Assembly (NCBI GenBank): GCA_035517775.1
Contig: DATIYF010000018.1
Location: forward strand, 46,168 to 110,167
DNA length: 64,000 nt
Source: DATIYF01 sp035517775
Lineage (GTDB): Bacteria > Acidobacteriota > Terriglobia > Terriglobales > Acidobacteriaceae
Direction of reading: 5' to 3'
The notes beneath the pieces are model-generated. The model worked only from the letters and a program-made list of their open reading frames with translations. It was not told where the DNA came from and did no database searches. Positions 38,305 through 47,006 of this stretch are shown piece by piece. The translations under genes and the position numbers were made by a program. Position 1 is the first letter of the stretch. Every line of letters begins with the position of its first letter.

Positions 38305-41094
38305 TCAATTCACGGTCAAAGAGACCTGGGTTGTTTGCTGGGTTGTGGAATTGGTTCCGGAGGAACCGGTCACGGTGATTGTGTAGCTGCCGGCGGGCGT
38401 GCCTGTGCTCGTGGAACTGCTGCTGCCGCCGCCGCAACCCACTCCCAGGGCAGCCGGAATCAGTACGGCCAATCCCAGCAAAGCCAGCCAGCGGCGCTTG
38501 CGCGAAGGCGCTCCGGCGAGCACTACCCCGGCAAACAAGGCGCCGGTGCTGGCCGCCAGCCAGCCGGCGCGGCCCTGCCGGGCATCGGCAGAAGTGGTCG
38601 TGATGGCGCTCGAAGCCACGGTGGTTACGGTGAGGGTGGAGGTGGCGCTGGTCGTGGTCGAATTGAGAACCACCGAATTCGGCGAAAGCGAGCACGTCAC
38701 CTGCGTGGCCGGAGAAACCGAGCAGGTGAGATTGACCGTTCCGCTGAAACCGTTCGAGGCCGGCGAGGAGACGGTAATCACCGAAGTCGGCGCTCCCCCG
38801 GGACTGGCGGTTAGAGACGTGGGCGCGGCCGAAAGCGTGAAGTTATTGGTGACGGTTTCGGTGAACGAGGTGGAAGTGGAGCCCAGATAATTCGAGTCGC
38901 CCGAGTAAATGGCCACCACGGTGTGCGTGCCCACGGTCAAGGAGTTATCGGTATGGCTGGCGGCGCCATTCGCGCCGATGGTGGCGGGGCTGCCGTCATT
39001 CACTCCATCCAGGGTGAATTGCACGGTGCCGGTGGGAGTGGGGCCGCTGCCCCCGGTCGCCGCCACCGTTGCCGTAAAGGTGACAATCGAGCCCGCGGGA
39101 ATCGAATTTGAGGGCGAAGCGCTGATGGTGACGGTGGTAGCTGCCTGGGCTACGCTGAAGCCAGGCCAGGCCTGGGCCAGCAGGTTGGCATCGAGCGAAC
39201 CCAGCCCGGTCACTTCGTCGTAATTCGCGGTCGCGCTGTAGCCGATCTGGAAGGGCGCCGAAGCCGGGCAGTTGGTCGAGCCTTGCGTGCAGGGCACGTC
39301 GTTATTGCCCGACGTGATGTCGTGAAAGGCGAGCGGCGTGCTGGTGTACAGCGTGTAAAGCTCAGGGTTGATGTTGCCCAGGCCGCTCGAATGCGTCGCC
39401 TGATTGAGGATGGCGACAATCCCGCCCATGACCTGCGCCCCTACCGAAGTTCCCCCGACCACGCTCAAAGAGTTGTCGCCGGCGCGAAATCCATTGACGC
39501 AAGAGCCCTGCAGGCAGAAAAGGTAGCTATCGTGGTCGAGCGAGGCGCTCAGCGCCACATCGGGCACGTAGCGGTGATTAGCCGCGGGCACGCCGGTCAC
39601 CGTCTGCCAGGCGGGCTTGGTGAAGAATGTGCTGGCGCCGCCGCCCGAGGCGGCGAAACTCGGGTTCGCGCCAGTGTTGTCACTCGGAGTGTCATTCCAC
39701 GAGGTTTCAGGAATATAGCTTAAGGCGGAGCTGATGGTGTCGCTGCCGCTGGCGCCCTGCCAGTATTGCGTGGTGGAGGTGCTGGTGGCATCGCCGGTAA
39801 ACTCCGTGCCGCCGACGGCGGTCACTTCCGGAATGGAAGCCGGCATGTCTACCTGCAAGCCCTGGGTGGCGGCGGGAGCATCGTCGCAGTCGGCTGCTCC
39901 GGTATCGCCGGAGGCCGCGGTCACCGTCTGCCCCTGGGTATTGGCCTGCTGAATCCATCCCCGCACCATATTGGCGAAGGCCGGGCCGTTTCCCGGTTCA
40001 CACAGGCCGTAGCTGGTGCTAATGACCGGCGCCTTGGGAGTCATGGTTTGAATCGCATACTGCATGGCGTTCCATACGTTGGTGGTGCGGTTGTTGCAAG
40101 TGGTCCCTGTGCCCCGACCGGCATAAACGTAGTAGAGAGTGGCTCCTTTGGCCACACCCACGGACCACTCAACATCCAGCTGCGCTTCTGCCAGATCGCC
40201 GGTGCAGGAGATAGCCGTACCCGTGTTCGTCGCAAGAACCTGCTGGAAGTTGCTGGTGGTGCGGGCGGGCAGGCCGGCGGCAGTGCGGAATGAATCTACA
40301 TCCCCGGTGCTGATGGTGGTTTGCCCCAGCACGGCGATGCCCTCGCCGGTGCCATCGAAGCCGGCGTTATACAGTGGGGCCACGTCGTAGATGGTGGCGA
40401 AGTCGCCGGGCGAAAGAAAATGGGATCCGGATTGCGACGAAGTGAAGTGCGGATTGGCCTCTGCCGCGGAAATGGTCCGCGCCTGGACGTGCGGATGCGG
40501 CTGGAAATTATTCAACTGCAGGAAGCCCTGCACCACATCCGCCATGGCCGCAGGCACCTCGGGTTCGGTGGCGTTGGCAAAGCGAGTCTCGCCGTTCACC
40601 TGGTAATTGTGAATCTCGGTATGCAGGGCGCTCTGCACTTGCGCTGCCGTGCCGCTGAAAAACAGGCTGTTGCGGCTGGGGCTGACGGCGCCGACGGTAA
40701 GCCCCTGCGACCTGAGCCAGGCCGAAACCTTGGCCAGGTCGCTGGCGCTCATACCGAAGCGGGCCCCGAACTGGGCGTGGGTGAGCCACTTGTGATAGTT
40801 GGGGGAAGTTGGGTCCTGCTGCTCGGCCATGAGCTCATCCATCGCCGCCTGCTGGCTGGCCGAGGGGCGGAAGGCGATCATGACGTTCATCTTCATCGCA
40901 CTGCTCACCGGGCCACGGTCAAACTGGGGCCGCGCCAGGCCATGAACGTTGCCCTGGAGCGCGGTCATCTGGCTGGCATCCACGGCTTGGGTGATGCGGC
41001 TTTGTGGCGACGACTGCGCCCGGCAAACTGTAGAGCCGAAAACGGTAAGCAGGCAGGCAAAGAGGCAGGCAAAGACCCTGGAATTCCGTCCCAT
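38305..41094 (-). CDS. secreted S53-family (sedolisin/kumamolisin) serine-carboxyl peptidase with Ig-like domain
   Basis: A 929-residue exported acid protease. The ATG at 41094 gives a signal peptide (VFACLFACLLTVFGSTVC). A pro-kumamolisin activation domain (about residues 60-200: FRPSASQQAAMDELMAEQQ, YHKWLTHAQFGARFG) precedes the S53 catalytic domain with Glu and Asp in DLAEAQLDVEWS, AASGDTGAADC (oxyanion Asp) and the nucleophile in VVGGTSVGAQVMGG, ending with the calcium-binding region. An Ig-like domain (TPTGTVQFTLDG, HTVVAIYSGDSNYLGS) follows. The C-terminus has a hydrophobic stretch after SRKRRWLALLGLAVLIPAAL, a GVGCGGG motif and another beta segment, a tail common in acidobacterial secreted proteins. 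Confidence 0.9.
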   Translation of the reverse strand: MGRNSRVFACLFACLLTVFGSTVCRAQSSPQSRITQAVDASQMTALQGNVHGLARPQFDRGPVSSAMKMNVMIAFRPSASQQAAMDELMAEQQDPTSPNYHKWLTHAQFGARFGMSASDLAKVSAWLRSQGLTVGAVSPSRNSLFFSGTAAQVQSALHTEIHNYQVNGETRFANATEPEVPAAMADVVQGFLQLNNFQPHPHVQARTISAAEANPHFTSSQSGSHFLSPGDFATIYDVAPLYNAGFDGTGEGIAVLGQTTISTGDVDSFRTAAGLPARTTSNFQQVLATNTGTAISCTGDLAEAQLDVEWSVGVAKGATLYYVYAGRGTGTTCNNRTTNVWNAMQYAIQTMTPKAPVISTSYGLCEPGNGPAFANMVRGWIQQANTQGQTVTAASGDTGAADCDDAPAATQGLQVDMPASIPEVTAVGGTEFTGDATSTSTTQYWQGASGSDTISSALSYIPETSWNDTPSDNTGANPSFAASGGGASTFFTKPAWQTVTGVPAANHRYVPDVALSASLDHDSYLFCLQGSCVNGFRAGDNSLSVVGGTSVGAQVMGGIVAILNQATHSSGLGNINPELYTLYTSTPLAFHDITSGNNDVPCTQGSTNCPASAPFQIGYSATANYDEVTGLGSLDANLLAQAWPGFSVAQAATTVTISASPSNSIPAGSIVTFTATVAATGGSGPTPTGTVQFTLDGVNDGSPATIGANGAASHTDNSLTVGTHTVVAIYSGDSNYLGSTSTSFTETVTNNFTLSAAPTSLTASPGGAPTSVITVSSPASNGFSGTVNLTCSVSPATQVTCSLSPNSVVLNSTTTSATSTLTVTTVASSAITTTSADARQGRAGWLAASTGALFAGVVLAGAPSRKRRWLALLGLAVLIPAALGVGCGGGSSSSTSTGTPAGSYTITVTGSSGTNSTTQQTTQVSLTVN

Positions 41095-41339
41095 CCCATT
41101 CCTCACTGGTTCGAATGTGCTCAATCTATAGGGTGGTGCGCTGATGGTGCGTAATTTGTATGTAAAATGATAACCCTGAAGATCGGATTTCCACCCGTAC
41201 TTCTTCACTCAGAGGTTCACGTCCTAACAATAGTTGCCTGAGGTTACCCTCGGTGACGCTGGAAACGGTGCCGGCCCTCTATCGGGCGGCAAGGACCCCA
41301 AGCAATGGCCACCAGGGGCGCAAAGGGAATACGAAGGGG

Positions 41340-42029
41340 CTATTTGGATCTTTCATAGGCTGCGGGCGGCAGCCCGGTAATTCTCAGCCCCGAATGGCCT
41401 TTATGGCGGATATTCAGCCCGATGAGCAAGGCAGTGATCTGCTCGACGATGCGGGCATTTTCCAGCTTACCGCCGTCAATGGCGCGGACGCCGGGAATCT
41501 GAATCGCCAGTTCGCGGACGCTCTGATTGGCCGCTGCGTCGTCACCGCAGACAATCACGTCGCACTCCACCGCAGCTTCGGCATTCAGCAGGTCGGCGGC
41601 AACATTGTGGAACGCCGCGACTACCGGAATGCCCTTGGGTAGAAGCTCGGCGGCTTCTTCCGCGGCCGAGCCTTGCCAGACTCCGAGCGTGCGCGTGGCG
41701 CGGCCCCCCACGCTGGCCGCCAGGGGAACGGTGGTATCAATCACGATGCTGCCGGGCCTGAGCGCCGTCTTGATCTGCTTGAGCAGCGCGGCATGGCCTT
41801 CGAAGGGAACGGTAAGAACCACGACTTCCGCCGCGGCGCAGGCGATTGAGTTCTCTTCGCCGGAGACTTTGGCCTGAGGGACTCTTTGCCGGATCTTTTC
41901 GGCCGCTTCCTGGGCCCGCCGGGCATCCCGCGAGCCGATGATTACAGTTTCGCCCGCCCGCGCCCAACGCAAGGCCAGGCCAAATCCCTCAGCGCCGGTG
42001 CCGCCCAGGACGGCGAGGCTGCGGCCCAT
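41340..42029 (-). CDS. npdG: NADPH-dependent F420 reductase (F420H2:NADP oxidoreductase)
   Basis: A 229-residue enzyme exchanging hydride between NADPH and coenzyme F420. It begins SLAVLGGTGAEGFGLALRWA (dinucleotide-binding Gly motif), VIIGSRDARRAQEAAEKI (binding of the NADP phosphate), VVVLTVPFEGHAALL, IVIDTTVPL and VVAAFHNVAADLL. It is the last gene of the F420 operon: its ATG lies two bases after the cofH stop and its ribosome site is inside cofH. It supplies reduced F420 for the cell's F420-dependent enzymes, none of which lies in this window. Confidence 0.93.
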   Translation of the reverse strand: MGRSLAVLGGTGAEGFGLALRWARAGETVIIGSRDARRAQEAAEKIRQRVPQAKVSGEENSIACAAAEVVVLTVPFEGHAALLKQIKTALRPGSIVIDTTVPLAASVGGRATRTLGVWQGSAAEEAAELLPKGIPVVAAFHNVAADLLNAEAAVECDVIVCGDDAAANQSVRELAIQIPGVRAIDGGKLENARIVEQITALLIGLNIRHKGHSGLRITGLPPAAYERSK

Positions 42030-42031
42030 AC

Positions 42032-43264
42032 TTAGGCGAACTCCGCCACCAGCGCCTCTTCGGCGGTGAGCGGCTGGGGTTGCAGCTTGATCTGGATGCG
42101 GCTGTAAGTGGTGTTGCGCTCGGCGGGAATGCGCCCGGCTTCCAGAATCAAGGCCTGAAATTCTTCCGGGCTGGTGTATTGCCCGGCGGTGGCGCCGGCC
42201 TCGCGGGAGATGTTTTCTTCCATCAGGGTGCCGCCGTAGTCGTTGGCCCCGGCGTGCAGGCAGAGCTGCGAGAGGCGGCGATTGAGCTTTACCCAGGAAA
42301 CCTGAATGTTGTTGATCGAGCCCGCCAGCAGCACGCGCGCCAGGGCATGAATCTTGAGGTGCTCGGCCAGGGTGGGTCCCGGCCGCGCGATTCCCTGGTG
42401 AAAGAGCAGCGTGTTCTGATGCACGAAGCCGAGAGGAACAAACTCGGTGAAGCCGCCGGTTTCCGCCTGAATGCCGCGCAGCAGCAGCAACTGATGGACC
42501 CAATGCCCCGGGGTTTCCACGTGGCCGTACATCAGAGTGGAGGTGCTGCGGATGCCGCAGCGGTGGGCGGTGCGTATGACCTCAAGCCATTGCGCGACCG
42601 ACAGCTTATTGCGCGAGAGCACCAGGCGCACATCGTCATCCAGAATTTCAGCGGCGGTGCCGGGTAGAGTATCGAGGCCGTTCTCCCGTAGCATAACCAG
42701 GTATTCGGCCAGCGCCATGCCGGTCAGATCCACGCCATAGACGATTTCCATGGGCGAAAAGGCATGAATGTGCATGCCCGGCGTGGCCTGCTTCACCGCC
42801 CGCAGGATGTCGCGGTAGTAGAAGGGCGGAAGCCCGTGCGGCAGGCCGCCCTGGATGCACACTTCGGTGGCGCCGATCTTCCACGCCTCTTTCGCTTTCT
42901 GCGCAACCTGATGAAGGCTGAGGAAATAGGTGTCGGCTTCGCGCGGGCCGCGGCTGAAGGCGCAGAACTTGCATCCCACAAAGCAGACGTTGGTGAAATT
43001 GATGTTGCGATTGACGACGTAGGTGACCAGGTTGCCGGCCAGTTCCCGGCGCAGGTGATCGGCCGCAAGCAGCAGGCCCAGCAGATCATCGCCTTCGGCA
43101 TGGCCCAGGCGCAGGCACTCGTCGCGCGAAAGGCGGCCGCCATCCTGCGTCTCCATCACGCGCTCGAGCGCGCCGCGGACTTCCACAGTAATTGCGGGAG
43201 CAACCGCGGACCACGCCAGAGAAGGGAAGTCTTCCAGTTCGGATTGCGTCAGGATTCGAGCCAT
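42032..43264 (-). CDS. cofH: 5-amino-6-(D-ribitylamino)uracil-L-tyrosine 4-hydroxyphenyl transferase (FO synthase subunit 2)
   Basis: A 410-residue radical-SAM enzyme that, with CofG, builds the deazaflavin FO from tyrosine and the riboflavin precursor. The cluster motif is NVCFVGCKFCAF, preceded by YVVNRNINFTN. Other typical stretches are EVCIQGGLPHGLPPFYYRDIL, IHAFSPMEI, GLDTLPGTAAEILDD, STLMYGHVETPGHWV and ANDYGGTLMEENISREAGA. The N-terminal 60 residues form the usual helical lead. It lies in the F420 operon, ten bases after cofE. Confidence 0.95.
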   Translation of the reverse strand: MARILTQSELEDFPSLAWSAVAPAITVEVRGALERVMETQDGGRLSRDECLRLGHAEGDDLLGLLLAADHLRRELAGNLVTYVVNRNINFTNVCFVGCKFCAFSRGPREADTYFLSLHQVAQKAKEAWKIGATEVCIQGGLPHGLPPFYYRDILRAVKQATPGMHIHAFSPMEIVYGVDLTGMALAEYLVMLRENGLDTLPGTAAEILDDDVRLVLSRNKLSVAQWLEVIRTAHRCGIRSTSTLMYGHVETPGHWVHQLLLLRGIQAETGGFTEFVPLGFVHQNTLLFHQGIARPGPTLAEHLKIHALARVLLAGSINNIQVSWVKLNRRLSQLCLHAGANDYGGTLMEENISREAGATAGQYTSPEEFQALILEAGRIPAERNTTYSRIQIKLQPQPLTAEEALVAEFA

Positions 43265-43273
43265 GCGCGCTCC

Positions 43274-44044
43274 TCAGCGAAACAAGTCGTACTTTGCCGG
43301 GCGAAGCAGCTCGCGGCCGCGGCCGCGCCCGGGCCGGTACAAAAAACCACGAACGATGCAGGCCGGCACCCCCGCTAGCTTGCCGCAGACCAGGCCGGCG
43401 GCGCAAGCCAGTTCGTCAGCCACGGCTTCCACCGTCGCGTGCAGCGGATAGCCGTGGCGGTCGCGGCGCCCGCGGTAGTCGTGCAGCGGGCGCATGCCAG
43501 CCACCCCGATGGCGGCCTCGGTCAGGCCCTCGCGCCAGGGGCGCCCAAAGCTGTCTGTGATGATGACCGGCACCGAGACGTTCAGTTTTTTTTTCAGCTC
43601 GCGGTGCAGTTTCAGGGCTGAGCGGTCAGGATCGGCGGGCAGAAGCACCGCATGCCGGCCGCCATCCACGTTCGAGACATCCACGCCGCTGTTGGCACAG
43701 ATGAAACCCTGGCGGGTTTCGGTAATCAGCACGTTGCGCTTGCGCCGGAGGGTACGCTTGCTCTGCGCTAGCGCCAGCTCGACCACCCGGGCGTCAAGGC
43801 CGTAGCGCCGTGCCCGGGCGCGGCTGGCCCGCGAGGGCTGGATAGATTCCAGCTTCACAAGCTGCCCTTCGGCCTTGGAGACGACCTTGTGCTTTACCAC
43901 CAGAATGTCACCCGGCAGCAGCGCTTGGCGGTTTTTCGCGAGTGCCTGCAGTAGTTTCGCGCTGAGGGAATCGCCGGGCTGAACTTCTCCCGACAGGGCG
44001 ATCGGGAGAAGGTGAAGCTCGCGCGCCTGCGCGGGGCCGGCCAT
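43274..44044 (-). CDS. cofE: coenzyme F420-0:L-glutamate ligase
   Basis: A 256-residue ligase that adds glutamates to F420-0 with GTP. Typical stretches are LLPGDILVVKHKVVSKAEGQ (binding loop), NVLITETRQGFICANSGVDVSNV, LLPADPDRSA, VPVIITDSFGRPWREG and AIGVAGMRPLHDYRG. It is the single-domain form; there is no C-terminal nitroreductase-like domain as in mycobacterial FbiB, which reduces dehydro-F420-0. It shares one base with the cofC stop (TGATG), so the two are translationally coupled. Confidence 0.93.
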   Translation of the reverse strand: MAGPAQARELHLLPIALSGEVQPGDSLSAKLLQALAKNRQALLPGDILVVKHKVVSKAEGQLVKLESIQPSRASRARARRYGLDARVVELALAQSKRTLRRKRNVLITETRQGFICANSGVDVSNVDGGRHAVLLPADPDRSALKLHRELKKKLNVSVPVIITDSFGRPWREGLTEAAIGVAGMRPLHDYRGRRDRHGYPLHATVEAVADELACAAGLVCGKLAGVPACIVRGFLYRPGRGRGRELLRPAKYDLFR

Positions 44045-44694
44045 CAGTCGCTCGCCAGCGGCACGCTGCCGAAGCCCCAGCTGCGCGCCAGGCGCTGGGC
44101 GCGGCTTTGGCCGGGAGCGGCGGCGAGCTGCTGCAGGTCAGTGGGCGTGTCTACATCCAGGGCGATGCCCGGCAGCGACAGCACGACGCAGGGCTTTCCG
44201 GTCGTCCGCGCGGCGCTCAGATGTGGCTTGAAACTGTCATTGCCGAAGCGCAGGGGAAATAAATCGGCCGGGCGGCGAAAGGCGGCATTAGTGCCGCGCC
44301 CTTCCGAAGACGGCACCAGCACCGAGCCTTCCGCCGGCGCTGACCTCAGGATGCTTCCGATTTCTTCGGCGCCAATGAGCGGAATGTCTCCGGGTATGAC
44401 CAGGGTGAATTCTGCGCCTCGGGAAAGGCAGACCGCGGTGGCCATCTCGATGGCGTCGGTCTCGCTGCGGTTGGCGTTGTCAGGGATGACTTCCAGCGTG
44501 AGGCGCTGCGCCAGGTCCAAGGCAAAAGGGTCGCTCGTGACCAGGGCAAGCTGAGGGCGTTTGGGCCACTCCGCGAGCGCTTCCAGCACATCCTGCAGCA
44601 TGGCGTGGGCAAGTTCGGTGCGCGCTGGCTGATCAAGCACCTCGGCCAGCCGCTGCTTGGCCTGGGCGAGATTTTTGACAGGGATGAGAATCAT
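44044..44694 (-). CDS. cofC: 2-phospho-L-lactate (or phosphoenolpyruvate) guanylyltransferase
   Basis: A 216-residue nucleotidyltransferase that activates the phospho-acid side chain of F420 as a GDP derivative. It begins MILIPVKNLAQAKQRLAEVL and has ALVTSDPFALDLA, AEFTLVIPGDIPLIGAEEI, VLVPSSEGRGTNAAFRRP, FPLRFGNDSF and ALDVDTPTDLQQL, the normal set for CofC/FbiD. Whether the natural substrate is 2-phospholactate, phosphoenolpyruvate or 3-phosphoglycerate cannot be read from sequence with certainty. It follows cofD after 43 bases. Confidence 0.92.
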   Translation of the reverse strand: MILIPVKNLAQAKQRLAEVLDQPARTELAHAMLQDVLEALAEWPKRPQLALVTSDPFALDLAQRLTLEVIPDNANRSETDAIEMATAVCLSRGAEFTLVIPGDIPLIGAEEIGSILRSAPAEGSVLVPSSEGRGTNAAFRRPADLFPLRFGNDSFKPHLSAARTTGKPCVVLSLPGIALDVDTPTDLQQLAAAPGQSRAQRLARSWGFGSVPLASD

Positions 44695-44737
44695 AAGTAC
44701 GCGACTTTCGCCGCCCTTCGGCCCGCAAACCGGAACC

Positions 44738-45679
44738 TCAAGCCGCGGAAGAGATGGAGGCCGCCGACAAAACCGCGGCCAGGGCCAGCCCCACCCGGTC
44801 CTCCGCCGCCTTCATGAGCGTGCCGGCGCATTGCACCGGCAAGCCCCCCTGCCGCAATTCCGCAGCTTCTGCGCTATCGCTCTCATCCGCGACCAGCACA
44901 TCGAGAAAGTCGTCATAAATCCGCGCGATCCCCGCCAGCGATACTTCCAGCCCCTGCGCCGCCATCAAGGCGCCTGCCGGGCCGGAAACGGCCGCCCGGC
45001 CGACAATCGGGCTGACGGCGGCGACCGGGGCCGCCGTGTGCCGCAGGGCCTCGCGAACACCCGGCACAGCAAGAATCGGCCCAATGCTGGTCACCGGATT
45101 GCTCGGCGCAATCAAGACCGCTTCTGCCGAAGCTATCGCCTCAAGCACTCCGGGCGCGGGCGTGGCCGCTTCGGCTCCGGCAAAGCGCACTGCCCTCACC
45201 TCATCGCGAAACTGCCGCTGCACGAAATACTCCTGAAAGCTGATCTCTCCCCGCGGCGTCGTAACCATGGTGGCCACCCGAGCATCGGTCATCGGCAGCA
45301 CGCGCGACGCAATCCCCAGACTGGCCGTGATCTCGGCCGTCGCCTGCGTGAGCATCTTCCCCTGCTTCAACATCTGAGTACGCGCAAGGTGCATGGCCAG
45401 GTCGCGGTCGCCGATCTGGAACCACCCCGGCTGACCCATGCGCCCCATGGCCTGCAGGCAGAAAAACGTATCGCTCTGCACGCCCCAGCCGCGCTCGCGG
45501 CTGAGCAGCCCCGCCAGCAGGTAGGTGATGGAATCCAGATCAGGGGAGACATGCAGTCCCCACCACTCAAAATCATCGCCGGTGTTGACGATGACGGTCA
45601 ACTCTTCGGGTGGCACAACCTGGCGCAGGCCATCTACGAACTTGGCGCCACCGGAGCCGCCGCTGAGTACGGCGATCAC
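44738..45679 (-). CDS. cofD: 2-phospho-L-lactate transferase
   Basis: A 313-residue enzyme that joins the GDP-activated phospho-acid to FO and forms F420-0 or its dehydro form. It begins MIAVLSGGSGGAKFVDGL and has VIVNTGDDFEWWGLHVSPDLDS (split at the expected helix), YLLAGL, GWFQIGDRDLAMHL, VLPMTDARVATMV, AEAVLIAPSNPVTSIGPILAV and SPIVGRAAVSGPAGALM, all standard for CofD/FbiA. Its ATG overlaps the cofG stop by four bases (ATGA). Confidence 0.95.
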   Translation of the reverse strand: MIAVLSGGSGGAKFVDGLRQVVPPEELTVIVNTGDDFEWWGLHVSPDLDSITYLLAGLLSRERGWGVQSDTFFCLQAMGRMGQPGWFQIGDRDLAMHLARTQMLKQGKMLTQATAEITASLGIASRVLPMTDARVATMVTTPRGEISFQEYFVQRQFRDEVRAVRFAGAEAATPAPGVLEAIASAEAVLIAPSNPVTSIGPILAVPGVREALRHTAAPVAAVSPIVGRAAVSGPAGALMAAQGLEVSLAGIARIYDDFLDVLVADESDSAEAAELRQGGLPVQCAGTLMKAAEDRVGLALAAVLSAASISSAA

Positions 45680-46863
45680 GCCGCCATCCTTCGCGCGTAA
45701 CCGCGCGCATCGGCCGCAGCTTGCACCCGCTCGGCCAGCAAGCTCGAGCGCGAGCCCGCCGCCAGAAATTCAGGGTACACCGGCAGCCGCTGCCGCAATT
45801 CGAAGCCGCGCGCGGCCGTGCGCCGCTCCAGTTCATCGAGATGGGGCCAGGGTTTCTCGGGATTAATGTAATCCGGCGTCAGCGGCGAGACCCCGCCCCA
45901 GTCGTTGATGCCCGCCTCCAGCAGTTCCTCGTAATACGGCGAAGAAAGATTCGGGGGCGCCTGAATGTTCATCTCCGGCATCAGCAGCCGCGCCACCGCC
46001 ACCGTGCGCAGCATCTCGCCGCGCGTGGGCTCCGGCCACTCGTGCATCGGAATGCCCGGCTTCACCCGAAAATTCTGGATGATCACTTCCTGAATATGCC
46101 CGTAGCGCTCGTGCAGCTGGCGAATGGCAAGCAGAGAATCCACCCGGTCTTCGAGCGTTTCTCCAATGCCGATCAGAATGCCGGTGGTGAAGGGAACATT
46201 CTGTTTGCCGGCATCCTCAATGGTTTTCAGGCGTCGCGAAGGCACCTTGTCGGGCGCGTTATCATGCGCCGCCCCGCGGACCAGCAGCAGAGTGTTGGTC
46301 GTCTCCAGCATCAGGCCCATACTGGGGGAAACGGCGCTGAGGCGCTCAATCCATTCCGCGCTCAGCAGGCCAGGATTGGGGTGCGGCAGCAGCGTGGTTT
46401 CCCGCAGCACCAGTTCGCACATGGCTTCCAGATACTGCAGGGTCGAGCTGTGACCCAGGCGCCGCAGCGTTTCCCGCATCTCCGGGAAGATCAATTCCGG
46501 CTTATCGCCCAGGCTGAAAAGCGCCTCGGTGCAGCCCAGCCGTTCGCCGGCGCAGGCCACGGCAATGACTTCATCGGGGGTCATGGTATGAGCGCCGGTT
46601 TCACCCGGATCGCGCCGGTAGGTGCAATATCCGCAATAGTCGCGGCAAAGGTTGGTCAGCGGGATAAACACCTTGCGCGAATAGGTGATCACGCCTGGCC
46701 GGAAGCGCTCTTTGGCGGCGAATGCGGCCGCCAGCAAAGCCGGCAGATCGTGGTCTTCAATGTACAGCAACCGGCAGGCCAGCTCGCGCGAGACCGGCAG
46801 TCCGCGGTCGAGCTCCTCAAGCAGCGAAGCCGTTCCCGATGTGCTTTCCCTTTCCACTTGCAT
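45676..46863 (-). CDS. cofG: 7,8-didemethyl-8-hydroxy-5-deazariboflavin synthase (FO synthase subunit 1)
   Basis: A 395-residue radical-SAM enzyme that closes the FO ring with CofH. The cluster motif is NLCRDYCGYCTYR, preceded by ITYSRKVFIPLTNLC; other typical stretches are ALFSLGDKPE, LETTNTLLLVRGAAHDNAPDK (split), PFTTGILIGIGETLEDR, VIIQNFRVKPGIPM and GINDWGGVSPLTPDYINPEKPWP (split). The ATG at 46863 is chosen because AGGAA stands before it; the ATG at 46902 would add 13 residues. It is the first gene of the F420 operon. Confidence 0.95.
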   Translation of the reverse strand: MQVERESTSGTASLLEELDRGLPVSRELACRLLYIEDHDLPALLAAAFAAKERFRPGVITYSRKVFIPLTNLCRDYCGYCTYRRDPGETGAHTMTPDEVIAVACAGERLGCTEALFSLGDKPELIFPEMRETLRRLGHSSTLQYLEAMCELVLRETTLLPHPNPGLLSAEWIERLSAVSPSMGLMLETTNTLLLVRGAAHDNAPDKVPSRRLKTIEDAGKQNVPFTTGILIGIGETLEDRVDSLLAIRQLHERYGHIQEVIIQNFRVKPGIPMHEWPEPTRGEMLRTVAVARLLMPEMNIQAPPNLSSPYYEELLEAGINDWGGVSPLTPDYINPEKPWPHLDELERRTAARGFELRQRLPVYPEFLAAGSRSSLLAERVQAAADARGYARRMAA

Positions 46864-47006
46864 GGTTCCTGGCTCGCCTTTCCGCTTGCCTGAATCATAC
46901 ATGAGCGCAAACCGCAGAATGCCGGACCTGCTTATATGCACCTTCTCCGCCCCGGGTTTCCTGCATCTGTCCTGCCCCGCGCCTGCCGTGATACAACTCT
47001 GAACGC
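46864..47006. promoter_or_regulatory. divergent promoter region of the F420 operon and the flavin-reductase gene
   Basis: The 143 bases must hold both promoters. On the minus strand a TATAAG box (46936-46931) lies about 70 bases before the cofG ATG; no good -35 box goes with it. On the plus strand ATACAA lies close to the downstream ATG. Both are weak, so only the location is supported. Confidence 0.3.

Noticed and set aside
36880..38814. 644-residue open frame on the plus strand
   Set aside because: It overlaps the EAL-HDOD gene and the end of the S53 protease gene on the opposite strand and shows only low-complexity sequence.
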